A stretch of 64,000 bases of DNA from Bacillota bacterium (GTDB lineage: Bacteria > Bacillota > Clostridia > Peptostreptococcales > Anaerovoracaceae). Of the stretch, positions 26,152 through 34,865 are shown piece after piece (positions within the stretch are counted from its first letter, which is position 1; each line of letters starts with the position of its first letter). The translations under genes were made by a program, and so were the position numbers. The notes under the pieces are model-generated. The model made no database searches and was not told the origin of the DNA. It saw only the letters and a program-made list of their open reading frames with translations. The stretch spans positions 1 to 64,000 of the forward strand of contig JAUMVD010000003.1 in NCBI GenBank assembly GCA_030530285.1, written 5' to 3'.

Positions 26152-26196
26152 ATTGTGATATGAGTTAGCATAAACTAACCCATATCACAATTTTTA
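26152..26196 (+). terminator. Intrinsic terminator between protease and surface-protein genes
   Basis: A long interrupted stem: ATTGTGATATG (26152-26162) plus GTTAG (26164-26168), pairing with CTAAC (26175-26179) plus CATATCACAAT (26181-26191), followed by TTTT. It lies 35 bases before the next start and could be an attenuator for that gene as well. Confidence 0.85.
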
Positions 26197-26225
26197 TTTC
26201 CAGCTAGAGAAAGAAAGGAGAGGGG

Positions 26226-29200
26226 ATGAGTAATAAAGCAAAGACCTCAGGTCACGCGCCTCGATGTATTCTGGCTTTCATGCTCGCGCTGATGATGGTC
26301 ATGACGACGATACCGGGGATGGCCTACGCAGAGGAACAGCCTGACGCAAACGAGCCCGCCGCGGCTGAGACCGTCACGAAACCAGCTGAACCTGCAGAAG
26401 TGCCTGATGATCAGAACACAGATGCGAACCAGAACACAGAAAGCGACGCAGAGTCCGATACGGAGTCCGATGGCGCTGCCGGCGGTGAAATCTTAGCAGC
26501 AGGAGCGGACGATGAAGCTTCCGACCTTGCGATTGCTGTTGAAGGTGATGTGACGACTTCATCTAAAACCTTAACCGTTAACGTTACAGGAGATGTACCT
26601 GAAGGCTCCATGATATCCATACGGGGATATAAACCAGACCTGCAGGAAATCAATTATGATGTTATATGGGAAGGCAACGGCACATATAACTGGAATTTAG
26701 GAACAGAGAATATCAGCGCTGCGGGGGAAGTTACTGTAAACATTGAGAACACTGTCGTCCTCACCGAAGGAATGCAGATCGTGGCATATGTTCTGAATGA
26801 TACCAAGCCTTTGACACATTCAGAGATTACTCTGGTGAAGGGAACCGGTTCGATCGCCGACAGGGCCGCTGCCATTATGAACAATTGCACCGTGCAGATC
26901 ATTCATGATGGTGATTTCAAGATCGATGAGAAAACAGCCCATGTGAAGCTGGGAATCGATCCGGGCCTGGAGAATCCAACGCTGTCGCTTTACGCATGTC
27001 CGGGAAACGTCGCGTATGACAGTGAAAACATCACGTATTTCACCAATGTCTATTCCGGACCGGCGACGGATGGCTTCGATAGTGACGTGACCTTTAACAA
27101 GGATCTGCCTGCATATCACAGGCTGGTTGCTGTCATAAGAGGCAAGATCCAGGGCACTGAAGATTATTACGCAACGAAAGAATCCAACTACGTATACATC
27201 CTGGATGAAAACGGCGAACGCTTCAAGGAGTATCAGTATCCTGACATCACCATAGACGAATCCGAGTTGACAGCGGGCGCAACAACGCTTCATATCAGCA
27301 TGACCGGAGACGAGCGGCTGTTCGCTGCAGCCGGGGATCCGGATGTTGATTTCTCAATCCACTATTCCATCGGAATGTACCCGGATGGTGAGAATTTTGA
27401 CTTCGAAGGCGAGAACCAGATCGCGCTGCTCAATTACCAGGAGGTGACAGAAGCCTTCAGCGGCAAAGAAGTGTCGCTTTCGCAGCCTTTGCGTGAAGGG
27501 TACAGAGTCAGAGCGGTAGCTTTTTGGAGCCAGAATACGGACCTGTTCGTACCAAAGAGCAACGACTACGAATTCAATCAGCCTGATGACTCAGTACTCG
27601 TAAAAGCGGAATCGAATGAAGCAAAAGCTTCGATCGCAGAGGTTTTTGCAGGGGACAAGTCCTGCAGTATCACGTTGAGCGGTGATATTCCTGACGGATG
27701 CAACCTCATCGTCAAGAGTTACGACAAAGGCGTGACGGAGTTCCCGCTTTATGAAGGTACCGCTCAAGGGTTTGTTTCGGGTGTCAGTACGGGAACGATC
27801 GAACATACATTCACGAATCCGGATTCCATCACCGAAGACGCTACCGTCGCGGCTTTCATTCTTTCCAATGGTGACATACTGGCATCCGCCACGAAAACAG
27901 TCAAAGCCATTCCTGACCCGGTTGTTTCCATAGAAGGGAAAGTCAGTCCGGAAAGCACGAGCATCCCAGTCAAAGTAGAGGGTAAGGTGGCTGATGGAGC
28001 ATCACTCCTTCTCAGAATGTATGACGCGGATGAAACGGCGTTTGAGAATAGTTTCACCGGGAGTACCATCGTTTCCACGAACTATGCCAGTGGGATCACA
28101 GTTGCTTCAGGCACGAACGAACTCAAAGTAATGGATGGTGTCAGCCTTGAAGAAGGAAAGAAGCTCTGCGTATTCCTGATCAACGGAGATAAGACCATCA
28201 AGTCGGCTCCTGTCACCATCACATCGGCAGAGGAACTGTCGGTTGTTTTGGGTGAGATCCGTACAGATTCAACAGAGGTTTCCGTAGATGTCAACGGCAG
28301 CGTGCCTGACGGATCAATACTTCTGGTCAAGAGCTACAGCGCCGGAACCACAACGTTCGCAACGGATAAGGGTGAGGCTCACGGTGTGACTTCATCGGTT
28401 GCGGAAGGAACGATCAACCATACGCTGACCAATGTGGATAAACTGTCAGCCGGCAGAGTCGTCGTTGCCTTCATTCTTAATGGCGGAGAAGCAATCGCCG
28501 TATCGGAACCTGTAGCAGTCGTACAGGGGGCATACGAGATGCCGACCATTGCGATAACAGACCGTGAAATCACGGCGGGAGATGCCAAAATGAATTTCAG
28601 GGCAACCTTTGACAAGGCGCTCAGCAGCGCGCTCTATACCGTATATCTTTATGAAGGAGAAAGCTTCGATGCAGAATCGGCAACGGTCCTGGCGGAGGGC
28701 TCCATGACGATCAGCGGAGAGAAAGCGGTCTATGTATATAACAGGATCAAAGCCGGAGACAGTCTTATCGTTGTTCTTACAGCGGGCGGTGAAACCGTTC
28801 AGTCGGAGCCGATCGTGGTGCAGCCGTCACCGAACTGGCAGGAGCCTGAAGCGTCCTTTACCGTTGACAAAATCACTGATAACGCCACGGAAATACCGGT
28901 TAAAGTCGACTATGACGATGCATATCTCGATATGGAGGATTTCTACTGCAATATCAGCATTTACATGTTCAATAAGGCCGTTGATGACGATGTCTTCGAA
29001 GAAGATGAATACTGGGAAGATCCGGATAAAGCCAAACTGGTAGCGAGAGCAAATTACAGCAGCGGCGATCAGACCCGCGGCGAATTCAGCATTCCGGTAC
29101 TCCCGAGCGCGGATCTGACAGCAGGCAAGAAGCTGATCATCAAAGTCCGCGTACCGCATCAGGAGTGGGAAGGTGAAGAGGCGGATTACCTCTCGAGCTC

Positions 29201-30386
29201 AGTGGTAATCGAGCCGTCTTCGGCCTTTGCAAAAGGTCCGAGCGCCATTCTCTACAACGTTGACTTCACAACCGAGAGGGGCATGACGATCAAAGAGCTG
29301 CTGGAAGAGAACGGAATCCAGTACAAGGTCGTGACAAATGAAGACCTCGTGCAGACCATCGGATATCTCATTGAGAAAAAGGGCTTTGAAAAGAGCGACG
29401 AGATGTATTCGGGTGAAGGATATAAGACGGAGTTTCTGCTGATGAACGGCCCGGACAAGGAGTCCTATGATGTGTTCATCGCGGATGATACAGGGCTCGT
29501 TGATCTTATGGCGGCAGAGGACGTCAGCATTCCACATAAGGCCATGGTAACGGAAACCAATATGGAATGGACGCTCGAAGACCTGATTGACAGGATCGCT
29601 GATGAACATGCAGTGATGACCGGATGGATGGATCTTTACAGTCTCAGCGAGTTTGCCAAGGATCTTGATGAAGCGGTCTACGGCGGCACAGAGGCATGGG
29701 AACAATTCCAGCAGGCACTGGATGCTGCCGAAGAGCTCTTGAGAGAAGAAGATGAAGACGTACTCACAGAAGAGGCTTTAACAGAGGCGAAGGATAATCT
29801 TCAGGATGCGATCAATCATCTGACGTCCGAAAATGAAGCGGCAGTCAAAGCCCTTAGGGCTGATCTGAGCGATCTCGTTGCCAAACAGAAAGAATACACA
29901 GAATACAAGTTTGGCAAGAATTCAAACTGGCCTGTGTATGTTGAGGCGCTTGCGGATGCCAAAGCGCTCCTCGCCGATGAAAACGCTCCGGCAGGTTCGC
30001 TGGCGCTGGCATACGACAAGCTCAGCAAAGCGATGAAGAAGCTTGACAGAGTTGCCGAAAGGATGGATAAAGAAATCGTTGATCTGCCTGCAGTGAAGAT
30101 CAAAAAGGTTTCAAAGGGCAAAAAGGCGTTTACTGCCAAGTGGAAAAAGCCGACGAAGAAGAATCTGAGGAAGATCTCCAATATCCAGGTAATGTACAGT
30201 ACCACCCGAGACTTCTCATCAGGCGATACGAAATTGCTGACCGTAAGCAAGAAAGCCAAATCAAAGAAGGTCAAGGGCCTTCAGAAGAAAAAGACGTATT
30301 ATGTACGTGTCAGAGCATATAACAAGATTGATGGACAGATCCACGTTTCCAAGTGGTCGGCCGTCAAGAAAGTTCGAACGAAGTAA
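26226..30386 (+). CDS. Large secreted repeat protein with FIVAR-like and Fn3-like C-terminal domains
   Basis: A 1386-residue secreted protein. A signal peptide ends AYA (residue 35), then comes an acidic Pro/Glu/Asp linker (36-98). Roughly eight beta-rich repeats of about 100 residues follow (100-960). Each has a V-x-V-x-G-x-V/I-P-D/E-G core, a middle such as LLVKSY or LLRMYD, and an end such as VAFIL. Repeats 4 and 6 are the closest pair (about 460-563 and 671-770). A mixed domain (about 965-1145), two FIVAR-like helical segments (about 1150-1200 and 1220-1280) and a basic Fn3-like module (about 1295-1386, with YYVRVRAYNK) complete it. There is no LPXTG signal. It is probably a surface adhesin or matrix protein held non-covalently. 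AAAGGAG precedes the ATG. Confidence 0.8.
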   Translation: MSNKAKTSGHAPRCILAFMLALMMVMTTIPGMAYAEEQPDANEPAAAETVTKPAEPAEVPDDQNTDANQNTESDAESDTESDGAAGGEILAAGADDEASDLAIAVEGDVTTSSKTLTVNVTGDVPEGSMISIRGYKPDLQEINYDVIWEGNGTYNWNLGTENISAAGEVTVNIENTVVLTEGMQIVAYVLNDTKPLTHSEITLVKGTGSIADRAAAIMNNCTVQIIHDGDFKIDEKTAHVKLGIDPGLENPTLSLYACPGNVAYDSENITYFTNVYSGPATDGFDSDVTFNKDLPAYHRLVAVIRGKIQGTEDYYATKESNYVYILDENGERFKEYQYPDITIDESELTAGATTLHISMTGDERLFAAAGDPDVDFSIHYSIGMYPDGENFDFEGENQIALLNYQEVTEAFSGKEVSLSQPLREGYRVRAVAFWSQNTDLFVPKSNDYEFNQPDDSVLVKAESNEAKASIAEVFAGDKSCSITLSGDIPDGCNLIVKSYDKGVTEFPLYEGTAQGFVSGVSTGTIEHTFTNPDSITEDATVAAFILSNGDILASATKTVKAIPDPVVSIEGKVSPESTSIPVKVEGKVADGASLLLRMYDADETAFENSFTGSTIVSTNYASGITVASGTNELKVMDGVSLEEGKKLCVFLINGDKTIKSAPVTITSAEELSVVLGEIRTDSTEVSVDVNGSVPDGSILLVKSYSAGTTTFATDKGEAHGVTSSVAEGTINHTLTNVDKLSAGRVVVAFILNGGEAIAVSEPVAVVQGAYEMPTIAITDREITAGDAKMNFRATFDKALSSALYTVYLYEGESFDAESATVLAEGSMTISGEKAVYVYNRIKAGDSLIVVLTAGGETVQSEPIVVQPSPNWQEPEASFTVDKITDNATEIPVKVDYDDAYLDMEDFYCNISIYMFNKAVDDDVFEEDEYWEDPDKAKLVARANYSSGDQTRGEFSIPVLPSADLTAGKKLIIKVRVPHQEWEGEEADYLSSSVVIEPSSAFAKGPSAILYNVDFTTERGMTIKELLEENGIQYKVVTNEDLVQTIGYLIEKKGFEKSDEMYSGEGYKTEFLLMNGPDKESYDVFIADDTGLVDLMAAEDVSIPHKAMVTETNMEWTLEDLIDRIADEHAVMTGWMDLYSLSEFAKDLDEAVYGGTEAWEQFQQALDAAEELLREEDEDVLTEEALTEAKDNLQDAINHLTSENEAAVKALRADLSDLVAKQKEYTEYKFGKNSNWPVYVEALADAKALLADENAPAGSLALAYDKLSKAMKKLDRVAERMDKEIVDLPAVKIKKVSKGKKAFTAKWKKPTKKNLRKISNIQVMYSTTRDFSSGDTKLLTVSKKAKSKKVKGLQKKKTYYVRVRAYNKIDGQIHVSKWSAVKKVRTK

Positions 30387-30416
30387 TCGAACGAAGCCGG
30401 CATAAATTTGATCAGG

Positions 30417-30453
30417 GCCGCTGTGCGAAATCATTCGTGCAGCGGTTCTTTTT
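30417..30453 (+). terminator. Intrinsic terminator after the surface-protein gene
   Basis: CCGCTG (30418-30423) pairs with CAGCGG (30440-30445), with an inner CGAA/TTCG stem, followed by TTCTTTTT. The T run lies directly upstream of the next gene's -10 box. Confidence 0.75.
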
Positions 30454-30456
30454 CCG

Positions 30457-30465
30457 TGGTATAAT
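30457..30465 (+). promoter_or_regulatory. Extended -10 promoter of the small Cys-rich gene
   Basis: TGGTATAAT contains a perfect TATAAT (30460-30465) with TG one base upstream. No good -35 is visible. The ATG of the next gene is only 7 bases away, so the transcript would begin at or next to the start codon. Confidence 0.55.
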
Positions 30466-30472
30466 ACATGCT

Positions 30473-30778
30473 ATGAGCAGAGCATTCGTAACGGATAAAG
30501 AAGATTGGATATACTGCGCCAAGGCGGGCGAACGCTGCATGCATGCCGAAGAAGGTAAACCGTGCCGAAAGACGGATTGCGAGCACTTCGGCAAATCGGT
30601 CAAGAGGCCGTCAGGCGGCAGCGACCGCATCGTAAGCCGCGTGCCGAAGGCCGGGACGGAACCAAAGGCCGGAGCAGACGCAAAGGCCAAGGCCGTAAAT
30701 ACTGCCGGCAGGCCGACGAAGAAATCCAAACTCAAGAAGCCAAGAAGATGGGGCGGAAGGAGCTTACCAAATGGCTGA
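30473..30778 (+). CDS. Small Cys-containing basic protein of unknown function
   Basis: A 101-residue protein. The first 45 residues hold four cysteines in a pattern that could bind zinc (C-x7-C-x7-C-x4-C, from IYCAKAGERC to TDCEHFGK). The rest is Ala/Lys/Pro-rich, basic and probably disordered, ending KSKLKKPRRWGGR. I recognise no family, though the basic tail suggests nucleic acid or membrane contact. The start at 30473 has no ribosome binding site and sits 7 bases after a perfect -10 box, so this is a leaderless candidate. The frame runs further upstream through a terminator, which is not credible. It overlaps the next gene by 8 bases. Confidence 0.55.
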   Translation: MSRAFVTDKEDWIYCAKAGERCMHAEEGKPCRKTDCEHFGKSVKRPSGGSDRIVSRVPKAGTEPKAGADAKAKAVNTAGRPTKKSKLKKPRRWGGRSLPNG

Positions 30779-31151
30779 TACCGAGAAAATAACAATTATA
30801 GATGTCAAACCATTAAACGGCAGGTCCCTGCAGCTTCAGTTCAGCAACGGACAGACCCGTCTGTTTGACGTGAGGAGACTTCGCGGTCCTCAGTACATCC
30901 CGCTGGCTGATTATGATAAATTCGTGGATGTTTGTGTGAGAGACGGTGACCTTTACTGGCCGCAGACGGATCTCAGCGCAGCGGCAGATCTGATTTATAA
31001 CAAAAGCGTTGATTACGATCCGAACTATAAACCGATAGAGTACGTTCCTACGAAGAGAGACATATTAGGGGAAAGGATCGCCATGATCGTATTCCCGCTC
31101 ATGGTGATCGCGGCGGTAATCGGTCTGGTTCATTGGTATATGAACATCTGA
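30771..31151 (+). CDS. DUF2442 domain protein with C-terminal membrane anchor
   Basis: A 126-residue protein. The N-terminal part (about residues 7-70) matches DUF2442: VKPLNGRSLQLQFSNGQTRLFDVRRL, then VRDGDLYWPQTDLS. A single membrane segment follows near the C-terminus (about 105-123). DUF2442 proteins are often beside or inside toxin-antitoxin and mobile loci, but no DUF4160 toxin partner is visible here. The membrane anchor is unusual for the family as I know it. It overlaps the preceding small gene by 8 bases, so the two form one unit. Confidence 0.65.
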   Translation: MADTEKITIIDVKPLNGRSLQLQFSNGQTRLFDVRRLRGPQYIPLADYDKFVDVCVRDGDLYWPQTDLSAAADLIYNKSVDYDPNYKPIEYVPTKRDILGERIAMIVFPLMVIAAVIGLVHWYMNI

Positions 31152-31159
31152 TTTTTAAC

Positions 31160-31188
31160 TTGCAATGCCTTTGCATTAATGGTATTAT
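31160..31188 (+). promoter_or_regulatory. Promoter of rpsO
   Basis: TTGCAA (31160-31165) and TATTAT (31183-31188) with a 17-base spacer, the same hexamers and spacing as the rimP operon promoter at 9738-9766. Confidence 0.8.
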
Positions 31189-31199
31189 AAACGAGCGTG

Positions 31200-31262
31200 A
31201 TTGTACCTGAGACTCAGTCGTCCGACACTCCGGCGGCGACCTGGTCACAGGCGAATGAAGAA
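31200..31262 (+). promoter_or_regulatory. Candidate rpsO leader RNA
   Basis: The leader of about 80 bases between promoter and rpsO can fold into three small hairpins: CTGA/TCAG (31207-31217), GTCGTC (31217-31222) with GGCGAC (31235-31240), and CCTG/CAGG (31240-31251). S15 autoregulates its own mRNA through leader structures in several bacteria, and the structures differ widely between groups. Regulation here is inference from position and fold potential. Confidence 0.4.
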
Positions 31263-31277
31263 TAAGGAGGAAACGAA

Positions 31278-31544
31278 ATGATCACTACAGAAAAGAAAGC
31301 AGAAATCATCAAAGAGTATCAGCTTAAAGAAGGCGACACTGGTTCCCCGGAAGTACAGGTAGCTATCCTGACTTACAGAATCAATGATCTGAACGAACAC
31401 CTGAAGATTCACAAGAAGGACCACCACTCCAGAAGAGGTCTTCTGAAGATGGTTGGACAGAGAAGAAACCTTCTCAACTATCTGAAGGAAAAGGATCTGG
31501 AGAGATACAGAACTCTGATCGCCAGATTAGGACTGAGAAAATAA
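31278..31544 (+). CDS. rpsO: 30S ribosomal protein S15
   Basis: S15 is a primary 16S rRNA-binding protein of the central domain of the 30S subunit. The 88-residue length and the motifs [20 protein letters not shown] (about residues 20-39), [19 protein letters not shown] (about 45-63) and the final LIARLGLRK are exactly typical. A strong AGGAGG site precedes the ATG. A terminator separates it from pnp, the usual partner. Confidence 0.97.
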   Translation: MITTEKKAEIIKEYQLKEGDTGSPEVQVAILTYRINDLNEHLKIHKKDHHSRRGLLKMVGQRRNLLNYLKEKDLERYRTLIARLGLRK

Positions 31545-31559
31545 TTTCATCGCAGGATT

Positions 31560-31590
31560 AGGCGGGGTGAACTGAACCCCGCCTGTTTTA
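31560..31590 (+). terminator. Intrinsic terminator between rpsO and pnp
   Basis: AGGCGGGGT (31560-31568) pairs with ACCCCGCCT (31576-31584), followed by GTTTTA. The classic rpsO terminator allows some read-through to pnp in other bacteria. Confidence 0.85.
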
Positions 31591-31652
31591 GTATTTGTTT
31601 ACTATTAATTCAAATAAATCGGAAGTAAATTTACAGGAGGTAGTTGTAAATT

Positions 31653-33752
31653 ATGAAGTATGAAGATTACAAAACTTTCAGAATGGCGTTAGGCGGTAAA
31701 CTGCTTGAGGTCGAGATCGGCAAAGTCTGCGAACTGGCCAACGGACAGGCATGGGTAAAGTACGGCGACACGGTTGTCAACGTTACAGCATGCGCATCCA
31801 AGGAGCCGAGAGCTGACGTGGATTTCTTCCCGCTCTCATGCGACTATGAAGAGAAGATGTACGCAGCGGGCAAGATCCCTGGCGGCTTCATCAAGAGAGA
31901 AGGAAGACCTAGCGAAAGAGCCGTCCTCTGCTCCAGACTTATGGACAGACCGTTAAGACCGCTTTTCCCGAAGGGATTCTACAATGACGTTCAGGTAGTA
32001 GCGACAGTACTGTGCGTTGATAACGACGCGCCGAGCGAGATCGCTGCCATGATCGGTTCATCCATCGCGCTGTCGATTTCAGACATCCCATGGGATGGTC
32101 CTACAGGATCGGTAGTCGTAGGCATGGTCGATGACCAGTTCATCATCAACCCATCCGAAGAACAGAGAGCTCGTTCCGCAATGCATATGACCGTTGCCGG
32201 AACCAAGGAAGCCATCATGATGGTAGAAGCCGGAGCACAGGAAGTTCCTGAAAGCGTCATGCTGGATGCGATCATGTTCGCCCACGAAGAAATCAAAAAA
32301 ATCGTAGAATTCATCGAGCAGATCGTAGCGGAAGTCGGCAAGCCAAAGATGGATATCGAACTCTACAAAGTGCCTGAGGACATCGACAAGGCAGTCAGAG
32401 ATTACGCTGAAGGCAAGATGAGAGAAGCAATCCAGACTTATGACAAGCTGGAAAGACAGGAAAACATGGACGCTGTCGAAGAAGAAACCAAGGCTTACTT
32501 CGAGGAGATCTACCCGGATAACGCCAAGAACATCAACAGCGTACTTTACAATATTACGAAAGAACAGGTCAGAAGGATGATTCTGGATGAGGGCGTCAGA
32601 CCTGACAACCGTAAGCTGGATGAGATCAGACCTCTGTGGATCGATCACGGCGTACTGCCGAGAACACACGGCACCGGCCTTTTCAAGAGAGGACAGACGC
32701 AGGTGCTGTCAGTCTGCACGCTGGGACTTCTCAGCGAGAAACAGACGATCGACGGAATCACAGAACAGACAGAAAAGAGATACATGCATCACTATAACTT
32801 CCCGCCTTATTCCGTCGGTGAAGCCGGCAGAATGAAGAGCCCGGGAAGAAGAGAGATCGGTCACGGCGCTCTGGCAGAGAGAGCCCTGATTCCGGTACTC
32901 CCTAGCGAAGAGGAATTCCCATATGCCATCAGAGTGGTATCGGAAGTACTCTCATCAAACGGATCCACTTCCATGGGTTCAACCTGCGGGAGCTGCCTGG
33001 CACTGATGGATGCCGGTGTTCCGATCAAAGCTCCTGTAGCAGGCATCGCCATGGGCCTCATCGAGAGAGTCGAAGAAGACGGATCATCCAAGATGGCTAT
33101 CCTTTCAGATATCCAGGGCATGGAAGACTTCCTTGGCGACATGGACTTCAAGGTAACGGGAACCGCTAAGGGTGTTACCGCCATCCAGATGGATATCAAG
33201 GTTCACGGACTTTCCAGAGAAATCCTGGAAAAGGCGCTGGCACAAGCCAGAGAAGGCAGAATGCACATCATGGCCGCGATGCTGGAAGACATTCCTGAAC
33301 CGAATAAGGAACTGTCACCGTATGCTCCGAGAATCATCACGATGAAGGTTGAAGTTGACCAGATCAGAACGATCATCGGTAAGGGCGGCGAGACCATCAA
33401 CGGCATCATCGACAGAACAGGCGTCAAGATCGACATCGAAGACGACGGAACAGTATTCATCGCATCACCTGATGGTGAGAGCCTTGATGCAGCCAAGAAG
33501 GAAATCGAGATGCTGGTGAAGGAACCTGAACCGGGTGAAATTTACGAAGGCAAAGTAACGAGAATCATGAACTTTGGCGCTTTTGTTGAGATCCTCCCTG
33601 GCAAGGAAGGCCTCGTACACATCAGCAAGATCGCCAAGGAAAGAATCGACAAGGTAGAAGACGTACTGCATGTCGGCGACGAAGTCAAGGTCAAAGTCAC
33701 CGAAATCGACTCTCAGGGCAGAATCAACCTTTCAAGAAAGGATCTCCTGTAA
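31653..33752 (+). CDS. pnp: Polyribonucleotide nucleotidyltransferase (PNPase)
   Basis: PNPase is the 3'-5' phosphorolytic exoribonuclease that degrades mRNA and can add heteropolymeric tails. The 699-residue protein has both RNase PH-like domains, the all-helical linker, a KH domain with [20 protein letters not shown] (about residues 569-588) and an S1 domain (about 630-699). Catalytic region marks such as [14 protein letters not shown] (about 75-88) and [14 protein letters not shown] (about 433-446) are intact. AGGAGG lies upstream of the ATG. The S1 domain ends directly at the stop, without the acidic tail seen in some relatives. Confidence 0.97.
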   Translation: MKYEDYKTFRMALGGKLLEVEIGKVCELANGQAWVKYGDTVVNVTACASKEPRADVDFFPLSCDYEEKMYAAGKIPGGFIKREGRPSERAVLCSRLMDRPLRPLFPKGFYNDVQVVATVLCVDNDAPSEIAAMIGSSIALSISDIPWDGPTGSVVVGMVDDQFIINPSEEQRARSAMHMTVAGTKEAIMMVEAGAQEVPESVMLDAIMFAHEEIKKIVEFIEQIVAEVGKPKMDIELYKVPEDIDKAVRDYAEGKMREAIQTYDKLERQENMDAVEEETKAYFEEIYPDNAKNINSVLYNITKEQVRRMILDEGVRPDNRKLDEIRPLWIDHGVLPRTHGTGLFKRGQTQVLSVCTLGLLSEKQTIDGITEQTEKRYMHHYNFPPYSVGEAGRMKSPGRREIGHGALAERALIPVLPSEEEFPYAIRVVSEVLSSNGSTSMGSTCGSCLALMDAGVPIKAPVAGIAMGLIERVEEDGSSKMAILSDIQGMEDFLGDMDFKVTGTAKGVTAIQMDIKVHGLSREILEKALAQAREGRMHIMAAMLEDIPEPNKELSPYAPRIITMKVEVDQIRTIIGKGGETINGIIDRTGVKIDIEDDGTVFIASPDGESLDAAKKEIEMLVKEPEPGEIYEGKVTRIMNFGAFVEILPGKEGLVHISKIAKERIDKVEDVLHVGDEVKVKVTEIDSQGRINLSRKDLL

Positions 33753-33773
33753 AGTCAGTCTGATGCAAAAGCC

Positions 33774-34865
33774 ATGAACGTTTTCACAGGTATTATGCTG
33801 GTATTTGCCCTGGTGGGCTTTGCCGATAAAGCATTCTCACTCAAATGGGGACTTTCGGAGTCCTTCGATAAAGGACTTATGACAATGGGAACTATGGTAG
33901 TTCCCATTGTTGGCATATGCTCAGTTGGCGCGGAACTGGTGGAACGGCACGCCGGAGGACTGGTGGAGGCGACACAGAACATGCCCTTCGATCCGTCCAT
34001 GATCGTAGGCGCGATACTGGCACCGGATCTCGGCGGTTATTTTATCGCAAAGGCTATGGCCGCGACGCCGGAGATACTGATAATAAACGGTGTAGTATTG
34101 GGGACGCTTCTTGGTCAGGCAATATGTTTCCAGCTTCCGGTATTTCTGGCGACGGTGGACAGGCTCGACAGGCCGCCGGTGTTAAAGGGATTTCTGGTGG
34201 GGATTACCATGATCCCCGCAGGGATGCTGGCCGCGGAAGCCGTTCTGAGAATGGACTTCATCGTATTCCTGGGGCAGTTTATTCCGATATTGATCATATG
34301 CGCTCTTGTCGCGCTGGGACTTCACAGGATACCGGAGGGCATGATCAAAGGCTTTTCGTTTATAGGAAAGCTCATACAAATAGGTACATACATATTGTTC
34401 GCTCTGGCAATAGCGGGAATATTCGTCCCCGGAATCTCACTTGCCAGTGAAGAATCTGTATACACCGCGCTGACGATTCTCGTCAAATCGGCTATAATAA
34501 TAAGCGGATGTTTAGTGTTGACAGAAATGGTCATGAAGTTTTTCAGACCGCAGCTCCGAAAACTTGCCGCCAAAATAGGAGTCAACGAGATATCCGTTGT
34601 TTGCATGCTGATGAATTGCGCGACGTCTCTGGCCATCCTGCCGCTGTTTTCCCGCATGGATGAAAAGGGCAAAATGCTCAACGCGGCGTTCAGCATCAGC
34701 GGCGCATATATACTGGGTGGATCCATGGCATTTGTATCTGCGGTATCTATAGGCTACGTGGTGGTCATCTTCATGGTGGCCAAAGTCGTCAGTGGATTTT
34801 TGAGTATGTTTATTATGAGTAAGATATATGAGTCACAAAAGAAACGAGTTGGAGGTAAACAATGA
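33774..34865 (+). CDS. eutH: EutH-family ethanolamine permease (orphan)
   Basis: EutH is the ethanolamine transporter associated with ethanolamine utilisation operons. The 363-residue protein has about ten membrane segments and EutH features: an N-terminal KWGLSESFDKGLMTMGTM loop (about residues 24-41), DPSMIVGAILAPDLGGYFIA (about 73-92) and NCATSLAILPLFSRM (about 283-297). No eut enzyme, shell or regulator gene is near, so it is an orphan. The ATG lies 21 bases after the pnp stop without a ribosome binding site; the frame allows no other ATG, so translation may be coupled to pnp termination or the transcript may be separate. It overlaps the next gene by four bases. Confidence 0.85.
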   Translation: MNVFTGIMLVFALVGFADKAFSLKWGLSESFDKGLMTMGTMVVPIVGICSVGAELVERHAGGLVEATQNMPFDPSMIVGAILAPDLGGYFIAKAMAATPEILIINGVVLGTLLGQAICFQLPVFLATVDRLDRPPVLKGFLVGITMIPAGMLAAEAVLRMDFIVFLGQFIPILIICALVALGLHRIPEGMIKGFSFIGKLIQIGTYILFALAIAGIFVPGISLASEESVYTALTILVKSAIIISGCLVLTEMVMKFFRPQLRKLAAKIGVNEISVVCMLMNCATSLAILPLFSRMDEKGKMLNAAFSISGAYILGGSMAFVSAVSIGYVVVIFMVAKVVSGFLSMFIMSKIYESQKKRVGGKQ

